64,000 nt of DNA from Rhizobium leguminosarum bv. viciae USDA 2370. Its GTDB lineage: Bacteria > Pseudomonadota > Alphaproteobacteria > Rhizobiales > Rhizobiaceae. The notes beneath the pieces are model-generated. The model was not told the origin of the DNA. It saw nothing but the letters and a program-made list of their open reading frames with translations, and ran no database searches. Both the position numbers and the translations under genes were made by a program. Shown one piece after another: positions 19,036 to 27,968 of the stretch; position 1 is the stretch's first letter, and each line of letters opens with the position of its first letter. The stretch spans positions 920,856 through 984,855 of the forward strand of contig NZ_MRDL01000051.1 of the NCBI RefSeq assembly GCF_002008365.1, in the 5' to 3' direction.

Positions 19036-19809
19036 ATGGCTGAAGCTCCAGCGAAAAAGCTCACCGTTTCCGCGACGGAAGTGGCGGTCGAGATCGTCAA
19101 CATGAACAAGTGGTACGGCGATTTCCACGTGCTGCGCGACATCAACCTGAAGGTCATGCGCGGCGAACGGATCGTCATTGCCGGCCCGTCGGGCTCGGGC
19201 AAGTCGACGATGATCCGCTGCATCAACCGCCTGGAAGAGCATCAGAAGGGTCGCATCATCGTCGACGGCACCGAGCTCACCAACGACCTGAAAAAGATCG
19301 ACGAGGTGCGGCGCGAAGTCGGCATGGTGTTCCAGCACTTCAACCTCTTCCCGCATCTGACGATCCTCGAAAACTGCACGCTGGCGCCGATCTGGGTGCG
19401 CAAGATGCCGAAGAAGCAGGCCGAAGAAGTGGCCATGCATTTTCTGAAGCGGGTCAAGATTCCGGAGCAGGCCAACAAGTATCCGGGACAGCTTTCCGGC
19501 GGTCAGCAGCAGCGCGTGGCGATCGCCCGGTCGCTATGCATGAACCCGAAGATCATGCTGTTCGATGAGCCGACCTCCGCACTCGATCCCGAAATGATCA
19601 AGGAAGTGCTCGACACCATGGTGGGGCTTGCCGAGGAAGGCATGACCATGCTCTGCGTCACGCATGAAATGGGCTTTGCCCGCCAGGTCGCCAACCGGGT
19701 TATCTTCATGGACCAGGGCCAAATCGTCGAACAGAACGAACCGGCCGCCTTCTTCGATAACCCGCAGCACGAACGCACCAAGCTGTTCCTCAGCCAGATC
19801 CTACACTAA
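19036..19809 (+). CDS. aapP: general L-amino acid ABC transporter ATPase AapP
   Basis: The 257-residue ATPase energises AapQM. Walker A is GPSGSGKST, the Q-loop region is GMVFQHFNLFPH, the signature is LSGGQQQR, Walker B is IMLFDEPTSALDPE, and the H-loop follows in VTHEMGFA. ATG 19036 follows AGGGAAAATATC. It is the last gene of the operon. Confidence 0.98.
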   Translation: MAEAPAKKLTVSATEVAVEIVNMNKWYGDFHVLRDINLKVMRGERIVIAGPSGSGKSTMIRCINRLEEHQKGRIIVDGTELTNDLKKIDEVRREVGMVFQHFNLFPHLTILENCTLAPIWVRKMPKKQAEEVAMHFLKRVKIPEQANKYPGQLSGGQQQRVAIARSLCMNPKIMLFDEPTSALDPEMIKEVLDTMVGLAEEGMTMLCVTHEMGFARQVANRVIFMDQGQIVEQNEPAAFFDNPQHERTKLFLSQILH

Positions 19810-19917
19810 AGCGCGTCGCGATCTTTCAGATTCGCTCTTCGCGCTTTAGGTCTTTGTTTTTACGCATGTCGTTGTCGCAAAAACTGCTGCATAGTTTTGC
19901 GCGACATGCTTTAGATC
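19808..19917. repeat. RIME-like palindromic element
   Basis: Two consecutive palindromes lie here. TAAAGCGCGTCGCG pairs with a partner ending CGCGCTTTA. Then GCATGTCG pairs with CGACATGC across an arm containing TTGTCGCAAAA and TTTTGCGCGAC. This matches the known Rhizobium-specific intergenic mosaic element design. It sits at the end of aapP and may act as an mRNA end structure. Confidence 0.75.
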
Positions 19918-19933
19918 GAATCATCCTTTGAAA

Positions 19934-19967
19934 AAGACCCGCCGAGCCGCTGGCTCGGCGGGTTTTG
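19934..19967. terminator. Rho-independent terminator
   Basis: A stem ACCCGCCGAGCC/GGCTCGGCGGGT with loop GCT has an A-run on the left and TTTTG on the right. It lies 6 bases past the stop of the minus-strand repeat protein and can serve both directions. Confidence 0.85.
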
Positions 19968-19972
19968 TATGT

Positions 19973-20539
19973 TCAGCGGGACGCGGTCGCCTGCAGCAGA
20001 CTGCAGAGACCGGCAAGGCCGGAATCACCGCCGGAGGCGGAGATGTCGGCGCAACGGACGAGCATCTTGCGTTGGTCATTGACAGGCATGCTGCGGAAGG
20101 CCTCCAGGGTACGTGCCCGCGACGCGCTGAGCGTGCTGCCGGGCGCAGCCCTGGCATTGCTGCCGCCAGCTTCATCCACCCGGCCGATGGCGAGATTGGC
20201 ATCGACCCCATTACCGGTGCCAACCGAGGCCGTGGCCTTGGCATCGATTCCGCTAGAACCGCCGACGCGTGCATTGACATCGGCATTGATGCCCCGGCCG
20301 CCGCCAGCATTGGCGGTCGCATCGGCATTGACGCCGGTCGAGCCGCCAACGGAAGCACCGGCATCGGCGCTGATGCCACTCCCGCCGCCGAGTGACGCGC
20401 CGACATCGGCGCTGACAGCATTGCCGGCATTCACCGACACGCCGACATCGAGCGCACGCGCATCGCTTGCCGGCATGACAAGGAGGGCGCAGCTGGATGC
20501 GAGCACTGCAAGGGATAGTGTCTTGTGATAACGGGTCAT
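19973..20539 (-). CDS. exported Ala/Gly/Ser repeat protein, function unknown
   Basis: A 188-residue protein with signal peptide MTRYHKTLSLAVLASSCALL and cleavage near DARA-LDV. Residues about 32-130 form six imperfect repeats of about 16 residues, with pattern (G)xGxxADxxAxxGGxxGI, for example SGISADAGASVGGSTG and RGINADVNARVGGSSG. The C-terminal 50 residues are different, helical, and contain two Cys (VRCADIS, LAGLCSLL). ATG 20539 has GGAGGAAAAC upstream. I do not recognise a family; a repetitive surface or envelope protein is possible. Confidence 0.75.
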   Translation of the reverse strand: MTRYHKTLSLAVLASSCALLVMPASDARALDVGVSVNAGNAVSADVGASLGGGSGISADAGASVGGSTGVNADATANAGGGRGINADVNARVGGSSGIDAKATASVGTGNGVDANLAIGRVDEAGGSNARAAPGSTLSASRARTLEAFRSMPVNDQRKMLVRCADISASGGDSGLAGLCSLLQATASR

Positions 20540-21043
20540 GTTTTCCTCCGTTTCCATTCTGCCGGACGATCTGCCCGGCAGTCGAAAATCGAGGAACGCG
20601 CGTGCCTTCGATCGATCGGACGCCTGCAACTCCAGGACGTCCATGGCAAGGCAACGTGAAGGGATGACGAATGTTTCACGAGACGGCGCGGCAAGTCGGT
20701 TCGGTAGCGTGCGATGATGTTTCACGGTTATTGAAATACGAATTATCTGACAGACTGTGCCAAAAGCGAACATATATCGCAGCGGCTAGAGAGCCGACGG
20801 AGTATTTCCTCCCCCATTGCGCCAGGAAACTTAGAGCCAGCAAGCAAATCTCAGTTCGCGATACGATTGGCGGCGAACAATCCATTTAGAGCGTTCTCGC
20901 GCAGATCGACTACACCCTTCCCCCCAATTGACTTTTCCACCTCCGATTTAGATTGCTAAAAATAACTCCCCTTCCGTCTGGATATATCAGGCGGGAAGTC
21001 CATGTTTCAGCTTGTTCTCATCTGATGGAACTGGAGGTTTAGA
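20540..21043. other. intergenic region
   Basis: About 500 bases lie between divergent genes. A 72-codon open frame at 20671 lacks a ribosome site and codon bias, so I do not call it. The right part is AT-rich (around 20925-20995) and probably carries the promoter of the DUF3597 gene; TTGACT at 20929 is a possible -35. Confidence 0.35.
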
Positions 21044-21493
21044 ATGGGCATTTTCGACAAGATCAAACATGCAATTTTCGGAGAGGCGAAAGCAGCCGAA
21101 CCGGTTGCTGCCGGCGCGCCGAAGACAGAGCCGGCGCAAGCGCCTACCTCACCGTCGGCAGCGCCCAGTCCTACGCCTGCGGCCCCTGCCCCGCAGAGCA
21201 AGCCGGCCCCCACGGCCACTGCTCCAGGCACAGGCACAGTCGATATCGTCCCGATCCTTGACGCGGCAGTGAAGAAGAGCGGCCAGAAGCTCGATTGGCG
21301 CCGCTCGATCGTGGACCTGATGAAAGCCGTCGGGATGGATGCAAGCCTGACCGAGCGCAAGGAACTTGCCGCTGAACTCGGCTATACGGGCGACAACAAC
21401 GATTCCGCAAAGATGAATATGTGGCTGCACAAGGCGCTGATGAAGCGGCTTTCGGAAAATGGCGGCAAGGTACCTGCCGATCTCCTGGATTGA
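21044..21493 (+). CDS. DUF3597 domain-containing protein
   Basis: A 149-residue protein. MGIFDKIKHAIFG begins an amphipathic helix, followed by a Pro/Ala-rich linker (residues 20-65). The DUF3597 domain starts at VDIVPILDAAVKKSGQKLDWRRSIVDLMK and ends WLHKALMKRLSENGGKVPADLLD. The linker suggests a flexible tether. Function is unknown; the C-terminal part resembles LysM-type or stress-associated small proteins of rhizobia. GGAGG lies 8 bases before the ATG. Confidence 0.9.
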   Translation: MGIFDKIKHAIFGEAKAAEPVAAGAPKTEPAQAPTSPSAAPSPTPAAPAPQSKPAPTATAPGTGTVDIVPILDAAVKKSGQKLDWRRSIVDLMKAVGMDASLTERKELAAELGYTGDNNDSAKMNMWLHKALMKRLSENGGKVPADLLD

Positions 21494-21663
21494 TCGATGA
21501 CGGATGGCTGCCGCCATGTCTGTGGCGGCAGCTATGCGATTGCTGTTCCGCCGAGGTCACGGCCGATCAGACCGGAGGCCGGGAAGTCCCCTTGCCCGCA
21601 GGCACTGGAACGAATAATGTTCCGCTCGATACTTCGATAATCGATCAGGGGGAATTAAATCCG

Positions 21664-21975
21664 ATGAGATTGATGGTAGTCGTTGGTCTTGCACTTAGCC
21701 TCGGCTGTATATCGGCCGCAGAATCTCCTTCAAACTATCATTCCTACAGTGGCATTCGGGTCGATACTGACCCGGCGCTCCTGGCTCGATACGATAAAGC
21801 GCTTCAACGCTGCGTGCCGGAGGCAAGCTCATGGCGACGAGGCTCGCCGGACCCGCGAAGCCTGCATTACAATGCGGCTCTCAGAAGTTGCCTCTATAGG
21901 TACAGCTTCGTCGACAGAGGTGTCTACGCGTACCCTATCCCCCAGGTCTACTTCGATCATTTCCTGGATCGCTGA
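21664..21975 (+). CDS. small secreted protein, unknown function
   Basis: A 103-residue product with a short signal peptide (MRLMVVVGLALSLGCISA, cleavage near SAA-ESP). The remainder has two Cys (LQRCVPE, RSCLYRY) and many Tyr/Arg. The start ATG is preceded by CAGGGGGAATT. It has no recognised domain. Confidence 0.6.
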   Translation: MRLMVVVGLALSLGCISAAESPSNYHSYSGIRVDTDPALLARYDKALQRCVPEASSWRRGSPDPRSLHYNAALRSCLYRYSFVDRGVYAYPIPQVYFDHFLDR

Positions 21976-22004
21976 GAAGAGACTGGCCCTTCAGGCCCCA
22001 TCAA

Positions 22005-22030
22005 ACAAAAAACCCGCCATTTTGGCGGGG
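22005..22030 (-). terminator. terminator of the small gene at 22097
   Basis: The stem CCCGCCA/TGGCGGG around TTT is followed by TTTTTTGTT when read on the minus strand. It lies 67 bases beyond the small minus-strand gene. Confidence 0.8.
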
Positions 22031-22049
22031 ATGTCTTCAACCGAGATGC

Positions 22050-22096
22050 TGCGACCTCTGCATAATTCCTCAAATCGGAAAGACGCGCGGCGCTAG
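22050..22096. repeat. internally deleted copy of the rhizobial repeat
   Basis: CTGCATAATTCCTCAAATCGG joins directly to AAAGACGCGCGGCGCT. It keeps both ends of the unit seen at 5846-5945 and lacks the middle. A further end fragment, GCATAATTCCTTCAATTGG, is at 23100-23118. Confidence 0.55.
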
Positions 22097-22276
22097 TCAG
22101 CGTTTGCCACCAGTTGGTGGACGACCCTTGCCTGCCGGGCGATTGCCGCTTCCGGACGAGGTCTTGGCGTCGTTGCCCTGACCGAAGTTGGTGCCGCCGA
22201 GATGGCCACCGCCGCTGGTATTGGCAACCTGGCGCTGCGCTTTGCGCAACAGTGCCTCTGCATTGGTCTTGCTCAT
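22097..22276 (-). CDS. small glycine-rich basic protein
   Basis: A 59-residue protein, MSKTNAEALLRKAQRQVANT followed by a Gly/Ser/Lys-rich, probably disordered tail ending PPTGGKR. ATG 22276 follows GAGGAGATTTTC, a strong ribosome site, and a terminator follows. It has no known domain. Composition suggests nucleic-acid contact or a stress-time small protein, but this is only inference. Confidence 0.65.
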   Translation of the reverse strand: MSKTNAEALLRKAQRQVANTSGGGHLGGTNFGQGNDAKTSSGSGNRPAGKGRPPTGGKR

Positions 22277-22730
22277 GAAAATCTCCTCAATGGCTGGAAA
22301 ACCCAGCCGGAATGCCGCCACTGACATCCGCGGTCAAAGACCGAAGGCATATGAGGCAGCGACGATGGGTGTTTGGCGGAGGCTTGCGTCGATCAAAGAA
22401 TTGCCTGCGTTCATGACGATTCCCCCTCAACCGGCATGACAATCACCCTCCGGCGGCTGCCGGACGGCGCAGAAATCGATTTTGAAAGGAAAGATCAGCT
22501 GGGACGCCAAGGGCGCAAACCAAGCTCGACAAGCAATTTCGATAGAAGAATCAATAGGACGGCAATGTGTTTAAAACAAGTTCCGGCCACCTGGTTGTGT
22601 AAGCATTGCTTCGAATTGCTGCCCAATCGGACAAGAGGGCAATAGCCCTAAGCATTTTAACAATCCAGATAATCCGATCGAAAGCTGCGCCTGACAAAAC
22701 AACAACTTAAGATTTCAACGGAGAAACGAG
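22277..22730. other. intergenic region, no confident gene
   Basis: A frame at 22436-22645 (69 codons, starting MTITLRRLPDGAEIDFERKD) lacks a ribosome site and looks random in its second half. I do not call it a gene. The rest appears non-coding. Confidence 0.35.
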
Positions 22731-23078
22731 ATGTCACGGCTTTTGGTAGGATCGATGGTATTGGCCTTCATCGCGGATATGGTGATGAACATCGTGTTGT
22801 GGCTTGGAGGATTGGACACCGTGGTTTCGGTGTCCTCTGGAGCAATGGAGGTATTCGCGGGGACAATGGGCGAAGTCCTGGTCTTTTGGTTCTTTGCTTT
22901 CGCGGCTGGCTTTGTGTTCCTCTGGGCGGGTCGAAAATCTCCGGTTCCCGTGTTGAGCATCGTCGCATCATTCCTTTCGGTGTTGATCATGGTAACGGCG
23001 GCCCTAATTGGAGCCTATCATCCGTCCGAGAAGCACCCCAAGATCAATTCAGATCTGCTCCGCAGCGCTTTGACGTAG
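22731..23078 (+). CDS. small membrane protein, unknown function
   Basis: A 115-residue protein with three hydrophobic stretches (about residues 4-24, 38-66 and 75-95). The tail is hydrophilic (YHPSEKHPKINSDLLRSALT). GGAGAAACGAG precedes the ATG. It resembles small rhizobial inner-membrane hypothetical proteins; the function is not inferable. Confidence 0.7.
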   Translation: MSRLLVGSMVLAFIADMVMNIVLWLGGLDTVVSVSSGAMEVFAGTMGEVLVFWFFAFAAGFVFLWAGRKSPVPVLSIVASFLSVLIMVTAALIGAYHPSEKHPKINSDLLRSALT

Positions 23079-23218
23079 ATCGGCTTGATCACTCTGCGAC
23101 TGCATAATTCCTTCAATTGGACTCGACCTCCCCGTTCAGTTGCCGACAGTTTTGCGAAACCATCTGCGGATGATCATGCTGCGGGCCCGGTTGGAACGCT
23201 TCTTGCAGAGTTACTAAT

Positions 23219-23509
23219 ATGTTTATGATGCAAGGACCAAATGTCATGAATCGGTACACATCGCATCAGTTTCCCGCACTGAGGATCCTCATGAGCGGCC
23301 AAGATAAATACAGCGTCGTCAGGACCCTCGGCGACGCAGCCACCATGCTCATTTCCGAATGGCCTGGGGATGATGGCGAGGAGTATGTCGTGGCAGTGAG
23401 GACATGCCTCGACGCCATCCGCGGCACCACGCCTCCAAACGCTGCGCGGGAAGCGCTGATGAGAGCGGCTGATGAAGCCGGCATCCGCTACCTCTCGGTC
23501 GTTCACTGA
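23219..23509 (+). CDS. DUF982 domain-containing protein
   Basis: A 96-residue protein matching the short rhizobial DUF982 pattern: the V.I..G....V.T..DAA..L...WP block (KYSVVRTLGDAATMLISEWP), then Cys-Leu-Asp-Ala and AREALMRAADEAGI. DUF982 genes are numerous in Rhizobium and lack known function. The start could also be the Met at residue 10 (MNRYTS) or later. Confidence 0.8.
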   Translation: MFMMQGPNVMNRYTSHQFPALRILMSGQDKYSVVRTLGDAATMLISEWPGDDGEEYVVAVRTCLDAIRGTTPPNAAREALMRAADEAGIRYLSVVH

Positions 23510-23704
23510 GATCACTGCCCGGATCCGGCAACACGCAATAGGCGCGCAGCCGACGCTGATCGCCGAAGCCGAATACACCGCTTGGACGGATGACGGAAAG
23601 CTGCAGCTTGCTGCGTATAAGGGCTGGGGGAAGTGCGGGATAGCACCGGGTTCCATGAGCCCTCCCAGATTGAGCCGCGGCAGTGAGCGGAGAGATCCCC
23701 AACC

Positions 23705-24100
23705 TCACCCGACTGTCGAGATTGCATGGACTTTCATGTCATCTCGAACTTCATAGAACTTATCGCCGTCGATATAGATAAAGTGGCAATTTGGCTTTTC
23801 GCCTTTACCGTTGGAACAAGCTTTATCGCCCCTGAACGTGAGTTTCGTTTTCACGTCGATCATTTTGCCGCCGACATCCGCCTTACCGGTAATGGTGCCC
23901 TTCTTCCAACTCCATACGAGATCAGCGGTCACGGGCTTTTCCAGATCGAGAATTTCCACCTTTACATGCTTGCCATCAGCAAACGCTTTGAACTCTTCCA
24001 TCGTGACCTTCTTGGCCCCTGCCGGGAGATCGGCGGCATAGGAGTTCACTGCCGACAGCAAGAGTGCCGCCGAACCAACGCTCGAAAGGATGTTTCTCAT
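23705..24100 (-). CDS. exported small protein (DUF995-like)
   Basis: A 131-residue protein with signal peptide MRNILSSVGSAALLLSAVNSYA. The mature part has VTMEEFKAFADGKHVKVEILDLEKPVTADLVWSWKKGTITGKADVGGK, then Cys in KACSNGKGEKPNCHFIYIDGDKFYEV. The pattern of a beta-rich domain with two Cys is like DUF995 secreted proteins of rhizobia. This assignment is from memory of the family pattern. Confidence 0.7.
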   Translation of the reverse strand: MRNILSSVGSAALLLSAVNSYAADLPAGAKKVTMEEFKAFADGKHVKVEILDLEKPVTADLVWSWKKGTITGKADVGGKMIDVKTKLTFRGDKACSNGKGEKPNCHFIYIDGDKFYEVRDDMKVHAISTVG

Positions 24101-24256
24101 GTTTAGGCCCCTAAAGATTGACGGCCAAATTACAACCCATCGGGCGAAACGACATCCCACCTATTGTGATTAGCTGCCCATACCGCAGGCTGAACTCGCC
24201 CCAGCGCGAAAGGGCAAGCGCTGGAGATGTCATGTCCGACGGGTATCGTTCTGAAA

Positions 24257-25264
24257 TCAAGGTGCGGTCTTAGCTTCTCCGGTCGCGGGTTTTCTCTTGA
24301 TGCAACGGAACCCGACATGGCTGGTGGAGGTGTCCTCCGGCTCGGCGTGACGAGCCGCCGGGCGATAACGACGGCAGTAGTTCGGAGCGCAGAGATGCGA
24401 TCCGCCCTTCAGCACGCGCCGATGGATGCGTATCTCGGGCTGGCGGGGGTCGAAGCTCGCCTCGGCATCGCCGCCGCGCGGGTTGCTTGGAATGCAGCAC
24501 GAATGGCTGGCAGGCTCCGGATGGCGTGTCGACCAGTAGTCGGACGTCCACTCCCAGACGTTTCCAATCATGTCGTGGAGGCCGTAGCCATTCGCTGGAA
24601 ACCAGCCGACGGGTGAGGTGCGCTCATGGCCTTTCGGCTTTGTCGTCGTCGTGGGGAAGATGCCTTGCCAGGTGTTGGCCATGGCGACGCCGTCCGGCAT
24701 GAATTCGTCGCCCCATGCATATTCCGTGTCGTCCGAACCGCCGCGCGCTGCGAGCTCCCACTCCGCCTCGGTCGGCAGGTCGAGGCCAGCCCAGTCGGCG
24801 TATGCCTTGGCGTCGGACCACGCGACGTGGACGACGGGATGATCGAGCTTGCCGCGAAGATCGCTCAGGCCGCCGAGAGGCCGCCGCCAGGTCGCGCCGA
24901 ACTTGAACGTCCACCACTGCGAGATATCGGGACCATTCACCGACTTCGGCCGGGTGAACACCAGCGATCCCGCCCTCAGCATCTCCGGCAGCGCGCCGGG
25001 ATAGTCCTTCGGATCGGGCACCGTCTCGGCGACGGTCACGTGTCCGGTCGCCTTTACGAATTCCATGAACTTGCGGTTCGTGACCGGTGTCCGCTCTATC
25101 CAGAAGCCGTCGACCTTCACCGGGTGGGCCGGCGCCTCCTCCGGATAGTGGTCGTTCGATCCCATGGTGAACGTACGGCCCTCGATCCACACCAGATCGT
25201 CGGGCACGTGTTCTGCTCCGAATGCCAAGGCCATTGCCGCCTCCATGGTATGACCGCCGAGCAT
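24257..25264 (-). CDS. formylglycine-generating enzyme family protein (SUMF1)
   Basis: A 335-residue protein of the FGE-sulfatase fold. Landmarks are VWIEGRTFTMGSNDHYPEEAPAHPVKVDGFWIERTPVTN, HPVVHVAWSDAKAYADWAG and LPTEAEWELAARGG. The active-site block is KGGSHLCAPNYCRRYRPAAR, with both cysteines spaced as in catalytic aerobic FGE. It should convert a sulfatase Cys to formylglycine; a CSPTR sulfatase lies 6 kb away. No signal peptide is evident. The start is uncertain: Met at 25264 or 25246, neither with a clear ribosome site. Confidence 0.88.
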   Translation of the reverse strand: MLGGHTMEAAMALAFGAEHVPDDLVWIEGRTFTMGSNDHYPEEAPAHPVKVDGFWIERTPVTNRKFMEFVKATGHVTVAETVPDPKDYPGALPEMLRAGSLVFTRPKSVNGPDISQWWTFKFGATWRRPLGGLSDLRGKLDHPVVHVAWSDAKAYADWAGLDLPTEAEWELAARGGSDDTEYAWGDEFMPDGVAMANTWQGIFPTTTTKPKGHERTSPVGWFPANGYGLHDMIGNVWEWTSDYWSTRHPEPASHSCCIPSNPRGGDAEASFDPRQPEIRIHRRVLKGGSHLCAPNYCRRYRPAARHAEPEDTSTSHVGFRCIKRKPATGEAKTAP

Positions 25265-25529
25265 CGCGCGGCGGGTACCCGCTCAGCTCAACCATATCTG
25301 CATCCCTATTTGGCCATCAAGGAAGCCGCTCCCGTAACGGTCGCCCTTCAATGACCGACCTCATCGACGCTTTAGGACGGATGACAAGCTATTGCCGTTC
25401 GTTGACAAACTCCGACTGGCTTTGAACTGATGGTGCCGCGGGAACCGCGGCATCACAATTCACCTGACGGTCTGTTCGAATAGTGCGAGAGTCGCTTGTC
25501 GACCCATCGCGACCATCCAAGTCCACCCG

Positions 25530-26312
25530 CTAGAAATGGATAGCGAGCCCAACGATCGGCCCTTGCTGCACGGCGTCGAAGACGAACCCGTCGTTGCTGT
25601 AGTTAACCCCCAATGCCCGGTACCCCGCGACCGCGGACACCGTCTCGTTGAATTTGTAGCCGAGGGCCAAGGCGACGTCCCAGTCGATATCCGCGCCGCC
25701 TGCCCCGACCAGTCCCCATCCGGTCATGTAGATTTCCGGCGTAAAGAAGTAATTGCCCCGGAAACCCGCGATGCCATCGACCCAGGTATCACCATCGTCG
25801 CCCTCCACGCCGTCGAGCAGCCCACCGTTGAATCCGATGGTCGTGTCGACCGACCAGACCCTGATGCCCCCGACGATATCAAGGTGGCCGGACGGACTCT
25901 CCAGCACCGAGTAGCCGACACCGAGCAGGCCGGCAAACGTCTTCGAGGTGACGTCGACACTGTCGGCCAGGATGCCGGCAGGCGTGCTCGCATCCGCCCC
26001 GAGTTTGGTATAGATGACATCGCCGAAAATGCTGAAGCGGTCGTAACGCGCCTCGCCTGCCGCCATGAAGGCAAAGTCGAGATTTGACAACAGGTCGCTG
26101 AAGTCGGCGTCCATGTGGACCTCGGGCAATCCGAACTGTGCGGTATCGCCGGAGATACCGGCCGCCCAGAAATAGGGGGCGACCGTGAAGGTCCACCCGC
26201 TTGAGCTTTCCACCTGCTTTGCATCGGGCGTCAGCGGCGTGATGTCGGCCGTCCTCACAGGTGATGCAATTGCAAGCGCGGCGCAGACGGTGGCGATATA
26301 GATGGCTTTCAT
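25530..26312 (-). CDS. exported outer-membrane beta-barrel-like protein
   Basis: A 260-residue protein with a signal peptide (MKAIYIATVCAALAIASPVRT, cleavage near TAD). Alternating strands rich in Gly and aromatics (WTFTVAPYFWAAGISG, FSIFGDVIYTKLG, GYKFNETVSAVAGYRALGVNY) end in the terminal Phe of LAIHF, a typical barrel end signal. The role is unknown. It lies 138 bases after the lipoprotein hydrolase on the same strand. Confidence 0.8.
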   Translation of the reverse strand: MKAIYIATVCAALAIASPVRTADITPLTPDAKQVESSSGWTFTVAPYFWAAGISGDTAQFGLPEVHMDADFSDLLSNLDFAFMAAGEARYDRFSIFGDVIYTKLGADASTPAGILADSVDVTSKTFAGLLGVGYSVLESPSGHLDIVGGIRVWSVDTTIGFNGGLLDGVEGDDGDTWVDGIAGFRGNYFFTPEIYMTGWGLVGAGGADIDWDVALALGYKFNETVSAVAGYRALGVNYSNDGFVFDAVQQGPIVGLAIHF

Positions 26313-26450
26313 GTCCTATCCCTCAATCAGCAAGCGAGTGCGAATCCCGCCTGACAGTTCCCCCAAAACAAAATATTCCAGATAACTAATAAAATTATAA
26401 ATAAATTTCCATTACACAAGCGCGCATAAATTGTGTGCCGTCGGTAGCAA

Positions 26451-27740
26451 TCACTGCTTTTGGCATTCCTGCGTCGAATGTCCCGCGGCACAGGCCGTTG
26501 CCGCCGTGCGGGCACGCTTGTCGCCACCTATCAGCGCGTTTGCCCTGTCCCCATAATTCTCTCTTGTATTCTGATCGACGACCGCGACCGGGGCGGTGAG
26601 GATCAGACCGGCGGCGTGACCTGCTGCCGCGGCCGTTCCGATCGTCGCATCGAGTATGTGGTCACCCAGCCCCACCTTGTCTTCGCTCAGCGTCTGCCCG
26701 TCGGAAATCCTGGAACCGATCAGCCGAACGATCTCGGGAGATTCTGCAAACTTCGTGTGGTGGAGACGGTCGCCCTGCTTGACCTTGGTGAGATCGATCA
26801 CGCTGATCTTGTTGATCTCCAGTTCTTCCTTGTAGGGCGATTGCTCCGGATCGATCGCGCCGAGGCGCGACACATCTCCCCAAACGCGGCGCGAGACGGC
26901 AAGCGCCCGGTCGTCTCGTGATACGAACAGTGTGAACTGCGGGTGCTGCTTGCCCATATCCACGATCTGCTGGCTGAACACGTCGACATCGACGTCGGGT
27001 GCGGCGAGAATGACGTTCCTGAACTTCGCCGGCAGCCTGCCGTTGCGAATGGCCATCTGACGCAGTGACTCCAGTGTCAGCCAGTTCCCCATCGAATGGG
27101 CGAGGATGGAAACCTCCTTCACCTCTTTGTCGCGGGCCAGGTACTGAAACAGCGTTTCAAGCGCATTGCGGGTGTAGTTCGTACTTTCCCGGTCATAGCC
27201 ATAGGCAAGCAGGCTGCCGCGCGATGGCCATGTGACGAGAATGGGCGCGCTGTGGACGCGGGAATCATGGACGATCTGGGCAAAGCGGTAAACGGAATCT
27301 TCGAATCGCGTGTTGAAACCGTGGATGAACACCAGGACGCTTCCATCCGGTGTCTTGCGCACGCTGGCGCTGAGCCAGGATTTTGCGGCGTCGATATCTA
27401 TCTCCTTGGCCTTCAGCGTCGCGAAATCCCTGGAAGGATTCGGAGGCAACCTTCTTGGCCATGCGACACTTCCCACCTTGCGGGCACTGTCAGGTGGGAT
27501 GGAGATAGTCATTTCCGCAAAGGTGGGCTTCAGCGCACGTTCGCCCGAGAACATCTCGCCGGGAACGGTCGAGCGGCTCCTGGTCGTTGCGACAAGGAGG
27601 TTCACCCGGCTCAAACCAGGTGAAGAGGTATCGGCGATCGGCGTAAGGACCCCTTTGGGATGGCCACCGCAACCAGAAAGAAAAATGAGCGAAATGCAGA
27701 GAATCACCAGGAGGTTGGTAGGCAATTCGTTGATCCCCAT
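26451..27740 (-). CDS. alpha/beta hydrolase lipoprotein (DUF900/COG4782)
   Basis: A 429-residue protein with an N-terminal hydrophobic segment and lipobox-like LSGC (Cys near residue 24), so probably a lipoprotein. The hydrolase block is VLVFIHGFNTRFEDSVYRFAQIVHD, followed by TWPSRG and the nucleophile elbow ILAHSMGNWLTLE. This matches DUF900 hydrolases. The gene lies 15 bases after a small secreted protein and probably belongs to the operon running 28771 to 25530. Confidence 0.88.
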   Translation of the reverse strand: MGINELPTNLLVILCISLIFLSGCGGHPKGVLTPIADTSSPGLSRVNLLVATTRSRSTVPGEMFSGERALKPTFAEMTISIPPDSARKVGSVAWPRRLPPNPSRDFATLKAKEIDIDAAKSWLSASVRKTPDGSVLVFIHGFNTRFEDSVYRFAQIVHDSRVHSAPILVTWPSRGSLLAYGYDRESTNYTRNALETLFQYLARDKEVKEVSILAHSMGNWLTLESLRQMAIRNGRLPAKFRNVILAAPDVDVDVFSQQIVDMGKQHPQFTLFVSRDDRALAVSRRVWGDVSRLGAIDPEQSPYKEELEINKISVIDLTKVKQGDRLHHTKFAESPEIVRLIGSRISDGQTLSEDKVGLGDHILDATIGTAAAAGHAAGLILTAPVAVVDQNTRENYGDRANALIGGDKRARTAATACAAGHSTQECQKQ

Positions 27741-27755
27741 AGGTGCCCTTTGCTT

Positions 27756-27968
27756 TCAGCAGTAATAGACACCGACCGCGCATCGCCTGACGGTGCGTCG
27801 TGCAACACCTGCCACGCTGACGGGCGTGAGGGGCCGCCCGACACGCGCCTCGGCCGGCGTAAAGATTCCCGTCATTCCGGGGACCGCCAGCCGCTCGCCG
27901 AGTTCAAGACCGGACATGGCCACAACGATGGTCAGCAACAGGATTTTGATTTTTTGCAACGAGGTCAT
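27756..27968 (-). CDS. small exported protein, unknown function
   Basis: A 70-residue product with an N-terminal hydrophobic segment (KIKILLLTIVVAMSG) and an ending with two Cys (RRCAVGVYYC). Its start overlaps the DUF2092 stop by 4 bases, which supports translation as a coupled gene. It resembles short secreted proteins that accompany DUF2092 genes; no function is known. Confidence 0.6.
   Translation of the reverse strand: MTSLQKIKILLLTIVVAMSGLELGERLAVPGMTGIFTPAEARVGRPLTPVSVAGVARRTVRRCAVGVYYC

Noticed and set aside
20690..20740. parS-like GTTTCACG motifs
   Set aside because: GTTTCACG occurs twice but the full palindrome GTTTCACGTGAAAC is absent.
20671..20889. 72-codon plus-strand frame
   Set aside because: No ribosome site, poor codon bias, interrupted promoter-like AT stretches.
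22436..22645. 69-codon frame MTITLRRLPDG...
   Set aside because: First 20 residues look plausible but there is no ribosome site and the remainder is random in character.
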